Shown here one piece after another: positions 55,331 to 64,000 of a stretch of 64,000 nucleotides of DNA. A program made the position numbers and the translations under genes. The stretch lies in contig NKYR01000071.1 in the NCBI GenBank assembly GCA_003184365.1, positions 124,001 to 188,000 of the forward strand, in the 5' to 3' direction. Under the pieces are notes generated by a model. It made no database searches, was not told the DNA's origin, and saw only the letters and a list, made by a program, of their open reading frames with translations. The DNA is from Evernia prunastri. Lineage: Eukaryota; Ascomycota; Lecanoromycetes; Lecanorales; Parmeliaceae. The first letter of the stretch is position 1. Every line of letters starts with the position of its first letter.

Positions 55331-56476
55331 TCAACCCATCCCCAACACACCCATCCACTCCTCCCTCCTCTTCGCCGCCAACCCGACCAGCTCCCTAATC
55401 TCCGCAACCCCAGCCCCCGCGCCCCCACTCTTCTCGATCCCCACGACCCTCCCCCCACCCCCAACAACCACCGTGCCCTCCTCCCTACACAAACCCTCCT
55501 CGAACCCGTCCATATCAACCAACACCCACTTCCCCTTCCCCTTCCCCTTCTCCATCCCTCCCCCGCCCACACCCATCCCCATCCCATCCTCCTCCAAAAC
55601 CCCAAAACTCAACGGCACCGGGACCTCCCCCATCTCCAACCCCGCCGCCTCCCCCAGCTCATCCGAGCACAGCACCATCTCCCGCTCCGCATCCCACCAC
55701 GCCCTCGGCAACCGCGTATCCCTCAGCGCAGCCAAGATCGCCAACCACGCGGCGTCGAACGCGTTGCCGTCGAGCGAGATGAACAGGACGTCGATGTACA
55801 GCACCCAGAACGCCTTCACTTCCGCCTTCGCCATGCCCTCCTCGTCTTCCTCTTCCCTTGCGCCCATCTCGTACATTGCCCCGCCCATGCTCGGAATCCC
55901 GGATACAGTGGCGGCGGCGGTGGCGGTCTCTTCAGGAGGGCGGAACCAGATGCGTAAGGGATCGATGCCGAGCGTGTGGGTTGTGTGTAGGAGGGTCAGG
56001 AGGCGCTGGGTGAGTGTTTGCGCGAGGGGGCTGGGGGGACCGCCGGGGAGGTGGGCGGGAGAGCAGCCGGTTGCGAGTTCGAGGTTTGGGACTAGGAGGT
56101 TCAGGCGGGCCATTTCGTCTGCGTCTTCTCTCTTTCTCTTCCTTCTCCGTTCTTCTTCCTCCTCCTCTTCCCCCTCACCCCCATTCTTCAAATCCTCCCT
56201 CGCCTGATAATCCGCCACATCCTCCACCTTCAATATCTCCCCCCTCACCCCGCACACCACGGCCGTATCGCCGCATCTTACCACCGCGCTGCCATTCGCG
56301 TGGGTCAGGCTTCCGGTGTTGCACGTCGGGACGCGCGTCTGCGTCGGGGTGCGGCCGGAGGGTCGGAGGGGGCCATTGGGGTTGGAGAGGTGCGCGGAGA
56401 GGAAGGAGGCGGGGGCGAGTTTGGCGTAGGTGAGGCCGGGGAAGGTGAGGGGTTGGGGGTTGCTGTTGACTGTCAT
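55331..56476 (-). CDS. RRP43: exosome complex subunit RRP43
   Basis: Intronless, 381 residues. RRP43 is one of the six RNase PH-like ring subunits of the RNA exosome, catalytically silent in eukaryotes, in nucleus and cytoplasm. Typical segments: YAKLAPASFLSAHLSNPNGP, RPSGRTPTQTRVPTCNTGSL, TVVCGVRGEIL-type strand (AVVCGVRGEILKVEDVADY), LLVPNLELATGCSPAHLPGG, then VKAFWVLYIDVLFISLDGNA, FDAAWLAILAALRDTRLPRA, and VPVPLSFGVLEEDG. The active-site residues of bacterial RNase PH are absent as expected. The linker EEEEEERRRKRKRE is a fungal insertion. The start at 56476 lies 179 bp from the RidA start on the other strand, a bidirectional promoter. The C-terminus IRELVGLAAKRREEWMGVL is usual. Confidence 0.9.
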   Translation of the reverse strand: MTVNSNPQPLTFPGLTYAKLAPASFLSAHLSNPNGPLRPSGRTPTQTRVPTCNTGSLTHANGSAVVRCGDTAVVCGVRGEILKVEDVADYQAREDLKNGGEGEEEEEEERRRKRKREDADEMARLNLLVPNLELATGCSPAHLPGGPPSPLAQTLTQRLLTLLHTTHTLGIDPLRIWFRPPEETATAAATVSGIPSMGGAMYEMGAREEEDEEGMAKAEVKAFWVLYIDVLFISLDGNAFDAAWLAILAALRDTRLPRAWWDAEREMVLCSDELGEAAGLEMGEVPVPLSFGVLEEDGMGMGVGGGGMEKGKGKGKWVLVDMDGFEEGLCREEGTVVVGGGGRVVGIEKSGGAGAGVAEIRELVGLAAKRREEWMGVLGMG

Positions 56477-56655
56477 TGGGGCGGTGGGTGGGGTTGGGCG
56501 ACCCAGGGGGGGTTGATGGCTCGGATGGGTTGGCTCGTGGGTTTTTTTTTGTAGGTGAAGCTTATCGATAAGGAATTCATAAACGTAGAGCTGATCGACT
56601 GTGGGGATTTGCGATTAGACAACAAAAGTCCAGCCGCCGTCTCATACTCATACTC
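56477..56655. promoter_or_regulatory. bidirectional promoter between RRP43 and RidA gene
   Basis: Only 179 bp separate the two starts, so both genes must be driven from this short intergenic region. It contains a T-run (56542-56549) and no recognised site. Confidence 0.6.
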
Positions 56656-57251
56656 ATGCAGCGTCTCATCAGACAGACAGTGACTTCGACTTCTCAATTG
56701 ACAGGAACGAAATTAGTTGTACCTTATGTGAGCCAGAGTCAGGCTTCCAAGGTCAAAAGAACCATCCACCACACTTCCTCCTCCCCCAACATGGCAGACA
56801 TCACGCCCATCCAGACCAAAGAAGCCTGCCCTGGTATACTCCCCCTTCCATCCCATCTCATCTTTACCCCTCCATTCCCGAACCCCCAGTTGACAACCCC
56901 CGCACCCACCCAGTAGCCGGCCCCTACTCCCAAGCCATCCTAACCCCGCACGCAATCTACGTCTCGGGCCAACTCCCCGCCCTCCCCGACGGGACCCTGC
57001 CCCCCGGCACCATCGCGTACAAAGCCTCCCTCTGCATCAAGAATATCCACGCGATCCTGACCGCAGCCGGCAGCGACCTGGGCAAAGTCGTCAAGATGAC
57101 GGTGTTCCTGACGGACATGGCGGATTTCGCCGAGGTGAACCGGGAGTACGAGCTGCACTTCCGGGACACGAAGCCGGCGCGGAGCTGCGTGGCCGTGAAG
57201 GAGCTGCCGAAGGGGGTGTCGGTGGAGATGGAGTGTGTGGCTTTGCCTTGA
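56656..57251 (+). CDS. RidA/YjgF-family enamine/imine deaminase, possibly two start codons
   Basis: Two exons (56656-56833 and 56914-57251) give 171 residues from ATG 56656, or 126 from ATG 56791. RidA proteins hydrolyse reactive 2-aminoacrylate intermediates and also act in mitochondrial maintenance. The conserved reading is ITPIQTKEACPGVAGPYSQA, ILTPHAIYVSGQLPALPDG, IKNIHAILTAAGSDLGKVVK, MTVFLTDMADFAEVNREYEL, with the active-site Arg in DTKPARSCVAVKELPKGVSV and the closing EMECVALP. The N-terminal extension starts MQRLIRQTVTSTSQLTGTK, free of acidic residues and rich in Arg/Lys/Ser/Thr up to HTSSSPNMAD, which fits a mitochondrial presequence. The downstream ATG (CAACATGGC) is a strong start. 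Alternative initiation would give a mitochondrial and a cytosolic form, as the two yeast paralogues (Mmf1/Hmf1) achieve by gene duplication. Confidence 0.9.
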
Positions 57252-57937
57252 GGGGGGTGGGGGCTTTTGTGGTGGGAGGTGGGGGGAGGGGAAAGCTTTG
57301 AGGGGACGGTGATGCCCGCGCGAGGGCTGTGGTGATGTGCATGGGAGGGGTCTCTTGGACTTTTGTAGCCCTGTGCTGTAGAACGGCGGGTATGTAAGAG
57401 CTGCACGTTACGCTCACGTTGCAACAGAGCGTCTTGTCTAGCCTCGAGGTACAGTCTGTTTCAATGGACGTAGCAACCAGCGGTGATTTAGGATCGTGGA
57501 CCCATTTCAAGCCTACGAGCGGAGAAGGGCTTGGTATCTTCTGATTGTACCGAGAGTTGAATGACTTTGGAAGTATCAACCTCTCTGCGTTTCCAATTTC
57601 GTCTTTCGCTGGTGTCGCAAGGATTGCAAGATTCATCTACCTTAAAAAGACAATTTGTTCTTTTGTCCTAACCCCCAAGCCAATCCTCTTATCCTCTCAC
57701 CCTGAAATCAACAACATCTACTCGCAAAGCCGTTTTAGATGTGTCTTAACAATCATAGATATCCTTATTACCGATTTGTCACGATCAGCAGTTTAGTTCA
57801 CGAATTGATATCAAAATAATCATCAAGCTCCAAACTATCCTAGCTAGAGATGCGTCGTGTTACAACCATCAGTCTCCTTCTTCCGCAGCGAACGACACCT
57901 CCATCTCAAGCCCTGCCCTGCGTCCATTCCATCCAAC
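57252..57937. other. short intergenic, convergent genes
   Basis: 3' ends of two convergent genes. A minus-strand ORF (57091-57636) is low-complexity antisense and not believed. Confidence 0.45.
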
Positions 57938-58680
57938 CTACTGGTTACAAGGACAACCCCTCCAATCATCGCCTTTGGCCATCGCAGCGACACTGCCAAT
58001 ACAGCTCCCAAAGTTTCCAGGCCCCGGGAGGACAGGGTTGAGCTCACACCTCTGGTCCCCACACGAAGGTGGCACGGCCGGGCATTTGGAAGTTTCGCAG
58101 CTGCACGCATTGCCGCAGTTGCCCAGGTTGCCCGACGTGGTCGTCGCGTTTCCCGCCACGAAAGTGAGCACCTGGGCGACGCACACGGGGCCCAGGCTCA
58201 TGCAGTACTCTTGCATGGACTTGTACTTGGGCGTTGGCCAGGTGAAGGCGGTGCCGGTCTTGGGATTCTTGTTGGCGCAGACGGCATCCTGGGCGTGGAT
58301 AATTAGTGAGGGGAGGAGTGGAGATTGGGATGTAGCTTGGGGGCACCAACGTTTGGGCCTGGGCTAGAAGTAGCAGGTTCAGTGGGTGGCACGATACCGC
58401 ACGTCGAGCCGCCAAGGTCACATTCATATTCCAGGTTGCAACCAACGGAGTCCCCACATGTGAGGCCATAGGGACACAGAGAATAGTCATTACAGTAGCC
58501 CAATCGGTCGCATGTTGATCCGTCGGGGCAAATCAATCCATCGTTTGGACTGGACTGTCGTGCTGCCAGATTATCAACCTGGAGGCTGGGATCCCCGATG
58601 TGTGGCGCTGACGCTGGACTGCTCGCTGTTGGGAGTGCTAGGGTGACGACGGCGAGAAAGGTGTACGTGATGCTGCGCAT
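57938..58680 (-). CDS. small secreted cysteine-rich protein
   Basis: Two exons (58680-58351 and 58288-57938; GTTGGT donor, GCCCAG acceptor) give 226 residues. Signal peptide MRSITYTFLAVVTLALPTAS. The mature part has two Cys-rich modules. Module 1 (about residues 48-95) reads CPDGSTCDRLGYCNDYSLCP, YGLTCGDSVGCNLEYECDLG, GSTC, a hevein/granulin-like spacing of eight to ten cysteines. Module 2 (second exon) reads DAVCANKNPKTG, YKSMQEYCMSLGPVCVAQVL, GNLGNCGNACSCETSKCP, CGDQRCELNPVL and ends WRGCPCNQ. Size, cysteine density and signal peptide fit candidate fungal effectors or surface proteins. I do not recognise a named family. An alternative donor (GTGCCC) two codons on would shift the joint; the chosen one keeps the frame. 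Confidence 0.78.
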
Positions 58681-59908
58681 TGTGGTTTGAGACAGAGGAG
58701 GTAATAGATAGTCAAGCTGATCAGATAAAGTGGCAGTGTTGCAGGTGATAATGCTGAAGCATCGATGGAAACGCCAGGAGGGTGGAAGTAATATAGACAG
58801 CAAAGAAATTTGGTCACACTGCGCTTGGAAAAGCCTCCTGCCGACGCGCAGGGGCGAGTTGCTGTTTGGCCCTAACAAAGAGGGCTCATGTTTGGGCCCT
58901 CGCGCTTTTAGACCACCTTGTGTACCTAGGGTCAGTTGGCACGACGATGCGCATTTGCGACATGAATAGGGGGACAACGTCAATTGTAGTAAGTTGGAAA
59001 CGTGGTGAAACAGCCGACTCGGAAATTTATTTCTGTAACGTCTCAGTCCCGGGTGAAAATGGTGCGGCCTGTACTGTATGCGCGTATATATGGGAACATA
59101 TAGGCAACCGTGGCGCGACTTAGGTGAACTCCAAGCGGGAACTAAGAGTTCTGCGACCGTGGTCGGATTCAGTAATAGTTCGATTCCTAATGGCGCGAGT
59201 GTAATGGTCGTGATGATGCGGTCGCATTCTCTCCGTTCGAGGAACCCTTGACAGGGATAAGAAAAGATTTACCTTTAAATAGCTGGAGACACCGTCTTCT
59301 CAGAGCAACATGAGCTATTCACAGTCGAGTTTGTTGCAATGAAGTACAAAAACATGAGGATGATTTTATATTGATACAGTGTGTTGATAAACAGAAAGTG
59401 TTGAAACATTTAACTGAGGCAAGTGATCAGACATGCCCGAGGAGCCCGGAGGTCGCCGCTTGCACTGATAAGCAAATAGGCTGAGTGGCCAGGCGCACAT
59501 AGAAGAAAGCTGTTCCATGGATGTCACAACATCAACGCCCGCTTTCATAAGATCTTGCGCCGTTGACTGGGAGTTGTCAAGAATGCAGCGCACAAACTCG
59601 TCGTAAAGGCATGCAGTTTGCTTGTTCGGGTGAGAGATAGCGCTGCCGTGACGCGGTGGAGCGAAAAATTGGCAGATGAGGATTGACTCTGGCTCAGGCT
59701 TGATAGCACTCACCGTGTGGGATGGCAAGATTTGTGGTCCCTCTTGGAAGAGCGAAGTTGTATGCGACAGATTCTGCGATTATGACGATGCTTGTTGGAA
59801 ATGATATCGCCATCAGAGTACGTGCACGCATACCCACCGGCGGGAGACACAGCTCTGGATGAACTAACCAGGCAACGACCCAACCAACTCGCTACAAACG
59901 CCATCCAT
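58681..59908. other. intergenic, unassigned minus-strand ORF
   Basis: Minus-strand ORF 59366-59728 opens with a non-ATG codon. Its sequence (DEFVRCILDNSQSTAQDLMK) looks moderately coding-like, so it may be an unrecognised 3' exon. No domain assigned. Confidence 0.3.
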
Positions 59909-60784
59909 TCATCTTCTGACGGCAAACACCGGCTGGATCTTTAAGTTGTGGAGGTGGAGCCCGGCAAGCTCTTCGCCCAGCTCTTCGCCCAGCACTCTGC
60001 TAGCCTTCTTAATCAGTGAATACAGAGTCTCGTTGCCGTTGAACTTCCTATCCCCAGAGTCAAAGCCGCCACGGTCGTGATCCCAGAGAAAAACTCCTCC
60101 CTGTGTGCTCTCAAACTCCTACCGCCGCTGCAAGTTCCCGCCGTTTTCCACGGCCCGCAGATCCGGCTGCGCGTCGACGACAACAAGTAAAACTTCTAGA
60201 GAGAAGTAGTACTTAAATATCTCGGATAGAGTGGCGACATCAGTCTGAGACAGCGCATCCTGGAACAGCGCTTCGGGCACGGCGATGCGCGCGAGATCCG
60301 GTGCTATGTTGACGTCCCGTTCGCAGAGATCCGGTTCCGATCGCCGATCGTCCGCCTCCCAGAGGAAGTTGCTCCATTTGTCAGGCGACACGTATAGCGC
60401 ATCCTGCGTTGGGTCGTATGCGCGTACGAAGAAGGCCGGATTCTGTCCATTCTTGCCAGAACGTACCTCGATGCCCTGCTCGCGAATCCAGGCTAGGGCG
60501 ATGGCACGGGACTCGCGGTTGACGAAGACTAGCGGTATCTCAAATTGGGCATCATCTAATAAATCGTGGCGGAACTCGAAGTTCAGCATTTGCTCCTCAT
60601 TTTCGGGATCGTAAAACTTGTCGGATTCCGATAGCTGTCCGGGGCACCAACACCCCTTTTTGTAGAAAAACAAGGCCGGCCCGACGTTGTCGGGCAGGGC
60701 GTCACGCCATATCTGGTCAGGTAGCTCTTGAGGGAGGCCCGAGAAGAGAGTAAATGTAGAAGGGTAAACTGCAGTTACTGCCAT
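59909..60784 (-). CDS. 2EXR-domain protein interrupted by one in-frame TAG
   Basis: Reading starts at ATG 60784 (MAVTAVYPSTFTLFSGLPQE). FSGLPQELPDQIWRDALPDN is the 2EXR core, followed by FEIPLVFVNRESRAIALAWI, the second conserved part. FVRAYDPTQDALYVSPDKWS and DVATLSEIFKYYFSLEVLLV follow. The frame meets TAG at 60121-60119 after ENGGNLQRR. The same frame then stays open for 69 codons: EFESTQGGVFLWDHDRGGFD, SGDRKFNGNETLYSLIKKAS and a final HNLKIQPVFAVRR before TGA (59911-59909). The downstream part is rich in charged, gene-like residues and ends as 2EXR proteins of this type commonly do, so the gene originally extended through. A Trp (TGG) at the TAG position is what I would expect from related proteins, from memory of the family. 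No splice solution is visible. Function of the 2EXR domain is unknown. Confidence 0.75.
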
Positions 60785-63074
60785 GGTCTTTGTGTAGCTT
60801 TGTGCGGCTGCGTGAACAGTATGGAATTGGGAGAGTCCTTGACGAGTGATAGAATCCAGTGGGGCATTTACGTGATTTGGCTTGGTGCAGTGCCCGCCCT
60901 GCTTAAATCTCCGAGTTCTGCCTGTTTGAAGTACTCTTGTACCAATCTACCAATCTATTGAGTCATACTTCTGACTCTGGTTCTCGCTACCTTAACCTCG
61001 ACTGTCGATAACGCGAGGCCTTCGCTGCTAAGCCTTCAGCAAATTTCCGAGTTCTGCCGGTTTCAAGTACTCTTGTATCAAGCTATGAAGCAATGTTCCC
61101 AACGGCTTCCGTCGACCGCCCTCTGCTAAGACTCAACCCACTTTTGCAGGCGGCGCATGCGCTAGGTACCGGGCTCCCGGAAGCGCTTCGTAGCTCCCCT
61201 GCAGATCGCCGCTACGGGGGCGGTTTTATTGCGCCGCACTCCGTAGGAAGACCTGAGTATAGCATTATTGCAGGGAGATCCACAGCAACTTCACGGATGA
61301 GATACGTAAGTCGTATACGAATGCAAGAATACAAGTACCATAGTTCTCTTACCCCCATCATATGGGCAAATTTTCGCCAATATCATAGTCTTTCCCATGT
61401 ACAAGTTATTGTTCCTCCTCTTCACGATCAAAGTTTGTAAATTCCCCTTCAAATTTCCAGCGGTGGAGAGTATTGGGACGATTCCGTGAGATGGATGTTT
61501 GAAACGTTGATAGGGTGTGTATTGGACCTTGATCTGAGGCCCGTTTGAATCCAATTGATCTGGGGAGATGTCCAGATTGGGTTTGGCATGCGAATCAGGA
61601 ATATACCGATGCGATCTGTTGAAACTCTTATCAATGCTCCTATGGATGACATGCCATATTCATGCATCGTGGCTATCATTTTATCAGGAAGATTTCTACC
61701 TTCGAGATGGGTGTACCAGTATTTCGAGTACGTATGTTACCCATTAATTCATTACATCGTTAAGAGATTACAGTCCACTGAGACTGTGCAGCAGTTTCAG
61801 CCTCATATCTGTCGTGGTCTCCTTCCCATCTTGAATACCATAACATCTGCCCTGGCTGTCCCCCTCCTCGCACCGTCGGCTGTTGATGACCCGGAGCAAT
61901 GCCGGCGTCGCTTCCGAAGATCGCTCAATGATGAGGCGGTCCTTATGAAGGAAGGAGGATGATATTGTCTAGATGATACTTGAGCATAAGGATTGTTTCA
62001 TGTTAAGATGATCGCATGTGACGTGAGCGTTGTTTTGAAGGGACCGTAGGATGAGAGTGCTCCGAGAAGTGCACGCTTTGGACCGGAGAGTTATTTGAGA
62101 AGGGGGGCGGATTAGAGGAAGGAAGAAATCGCAGGATATAAGAACCACTCCAAGACCCATTGTAAGGACCTTCGACAGAGAACTCACAAGACCTCCCTGC
62201 AAGAACACTACCAAGAACATCCGCAAGACTATCCCCAAGAACCTACCGCACCAATCCCAAGGCAAACCCAAAGCGAAGCTACTGCTTGTGAAGCAACTCA
62301 CAGATTCGCGATCTAGAATTTTGTGATTGGCGTTCCTCTTACTGGCAGCCAACGTTTTCGCCGCGCGAAGCAATTACAGCGCAAAGTACAAGGACGGGGA
62401 CAAGATTTCGCGTACTTCCAAGAACGGCAACGTCCCAGACGACAGGGAGCAACTCATCCTGGACGACATGGCTTTCACCGCAGTCCGCAAGGGGACCTAT
62501 TCTCAGAGCTTCCTCACGTACACTGGCTTTCTTTCTTCGACCTTAAATATCTTGAAGACTCGGAGGCTCCCTGATCACATTTTGAAACAGGTCGACCCCA
62601 CTTTGAAGAGGAACGCCTTGGACCTCTGGCCTTCTTGACCATCACAGACTAAGTCCCACGTCATCAGAACAGCCTCATACGCTGCCAGTGCATTTTACTA
62701 TCGCTACGCGTGTGGAAATCGGACATAAGTCAGCTTCCCAGAGCTTGTGCTGGTTATTGAGATCCGTGATTTCTGCACCTTGAGAACCCTGGATATGTAA
62801 GGCTCCGATGCTTGTAGCTTTTGGGAAGATTACATTTCGGACGCTTTGCAAGATTCGGAGAAGTCAACGTACAAGACGGCAACGGTGAGTGCGGCGGGTG
62901 TATCACCGATGAGCATCAAGTTAAACACGAGAGCATCATAATGACGTAAAGTACACAGCACGATCGATACGCATAACAAAACCCTTGTACCCGCTCATGT
63001 CGCGCAGCAATGATCCATCCACGGCGTGTGCAGGCCTCGGCTTTACCTGCCGTCGCTGGCTAAACATCCTGGTC
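60785..63074. other. 2.3 kb without a convincing gene
   Basis: Short ORFs only. A plus-strand segment at 62327-62638 (KYKDGDKISRTSKNGNVPDD, DMAFTAVRKGTYSQSFLTY) opens with TTG and looks modestly coding-like, perhaps the final exon of an unresolved gene. AAATTTCCGAGTTCTGCCGG-type sequence occurs twice (60905-60945 and 61033-61085), a short direct repeat. Confidence 0.35.
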
Positions 63075-64000
63075 TTAAAACGCCTGCTGTTTGTTGGCAG
63101 AACAGTCTTGAGGACCCCGAACGTATCCAGCTTCTAACTTAGCGTAATCCCGAGATTCCGTTGTGGTACCATTGCTGCGAAGCGACGAAAAGGATAACAT
63201 AGCGCGCAGACTTGAAAATGTGTGCTTGGCTGAAGTATCTGTGAAGATAGGCCGAAGCAAAGGGAGGCAGGCGCCTACAACACCTAGTGACGATTCGACC
63301 ATGGGCCAGTAAACAATTGGTGTGAGAACAGCTATTATACGATACGATAAGTGAGACTGCGGCTTTTGGGAAGCATTAAGTACATACATGTCAGATCCTC
63401 GCCTCCCACGGCGCTGTCTGGAAGTGATTAAGTTTCAGCATACTGCGAGACTGTCTTTAGAGGACGGACCGGAATAGGAGACGCGTACCATGAAAAATTC
63501 TGTAAAAGACTACAAGCTTCGCAATCCCTGCACAAACAACGCTAATGGCTGTAAGTATACTGAAGAGCATCCAGAAAGGGCACTCACAGTGCTCCTAGTT
63601 GCAATAAAAGGACCACTGAAACTTTTCGCTTTCGAGACATCTGAAGTCTCCAGATCTAATCTTGATCAGCCACGATTCAAAATGACCGGAAGCTTCACAT
63701 ACCCAAGGTAGGGGCATTGAAAGAATCAAAACGTCCGTGAAAATGTCAGACCAAGCTTGCGCCAAGTACATCATTATTGTGTCGACACAAGCGCCTGGAG
63801 CAGAATTCAAGCTACTCCAATTTTCTGATATGGGTAAACACTGTAGCAGGTTGGCTGCAAAGAATGCGATAGTCCATATAACTGTCAGACCAATCATGGC
63901 TGCCGAGATGATGGAAAAAGTCCTCGACACGAAGATACTGTCTCGGAGATTAGTTTCCCCGGGTATTGCATGATGAGATTTCTCAACTATAATACCTTCG
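63075..64000 (-). CDS. PTH11/rhodopsin-like seven-helix protein, 3' part, cut by window edge
   Basis: Only the C-terminal exons lie in the window. Exon order on the minus strand: unknown start (at or beyond the edge) to 63703, then 63655-63588, 63541-63489, 63417-63388 and 63331-63075, all GT-AG. They read FSIISAAMIGLTVIWTIAFF, AANLLQCLPISENW, CVDTIMMYLAQAWSDIFTDV, LILSMPLPW, then IWRLQMSRKRKVSVVLLLQL and GALVVCAGIAKLVVFYRIFH. The end is LTPIVYWPMVESSLGVVGAC, LPLLRPIF, and a hydrophilic tail. LQC.PI..NW, C.D and LP...IW.L.M...RK are the signatures of the fungal rhodopsin-domain (PF20684-type) and PTH11-like integral membrane proteins. These are putative sensors at the plasma membrane. Whether a CFEM domain lies upstream cannot be seen. 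Confidence 0.8.

Noticed and set aside
55473..56207. Long plus-strand ORF of 244 codons
   Set aside because: It is antisense to RRP43 and consists of low-complexity Ser/Pro; the minus strand has clear RNase PH-family motifs.
57252..57796. Possible extra gene between RidA and the Cys-rich protein
   Set aside because: Only antisense low-complexity and short ORFs were found in the convergent 3' flanks.

Overview
The window is a 64 kb piece of nuclear DNA from a filamentous ascomycete (Pezizomycotina). Evidence: dense genes on both strands, short GT-AG introns of about 45-75 nt, and families typical of these fungi (2EXR/F-box-like proteins, DUF3433 membrane proteins, a PTH11/rhodopsin-like receptor, sedolisin, cyanamide hydratase, GPR1/FUN34/YaaH transporter). 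No viral genes, CRISPR array, complete transposon or recognisable secondary-metabolite cluster is visible. All exon models were built by eye from open frames and splice sites. Most multi-exon models sum to a whole number of codons; the frame-broken ones and the edge-truncated receptor do not.

Layout. 0-8 kb: a frame-disrupted ankyrin-repeat gene (-), about 4 kb without a convincing gene, then a six-exon GPR1/FUN34/YaaH transporter (+). 8-20 kb: an F-box/LRR-like gene (+), an eight-exon membrane protein of unknown family (-), a stretch of broken frames, and a secreted Cys-rich protein (+). That last gene has a 32-33 bp minisatellite in its last intron and is followed by a 0.96 kb degenerate satellite of about 32 bp units. 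20-31 kb: MIC19 (-) and glucokinase (+) diverge; then come a low-complexity protein (+) and a large DUF3433 protein (-) with one apparent frame break. 31-46 kb: LEA-like Ala/Gly-rich protein (+), cyanamide hydratase (-), a 2EXR/F-box-like gene (+), a gene-free low-complexity 2.5 kb with an assembly N, sedolisin (-), MFS transporter (-), NAA50-like acetyltransferase (+) and an SDR/epimerase (-). 48-64 kb: SnoaL-like protein (-), a second long 2EXR/F-box-like gene (+), signal peptide peptidase (+), RRP43 (-) and a RidA protein (+) sharing a 179 bp promoter, a small secreted Cys-rich protein (-), a 2EXR gene (-) interrupted by one in-frame TAG, and the 3' part of a PTH11/rhodopsin-like receptor (-) cut by the window edge.

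Function. Housekeeping genes (MIC19, glucokinase, RRP43, signal peptide peptidase, NAA50-like, RidA) are interspersed with lineage-specific accessory genes. There is no operon-like logic; shared divergent promoters are the main link between neighbours. The most interesting signals are the TAG-interrupted 2EXR gene (69 open codons after the stop, a candidate for UAG-to-UGG RNA editing), the period-32 satellite around the secreted-protein gene, a tRNA-like T-arm/B-box with a T8 run at that gene's stop codon, and the frame breaks in the ankyrin and DUF3433 genes.
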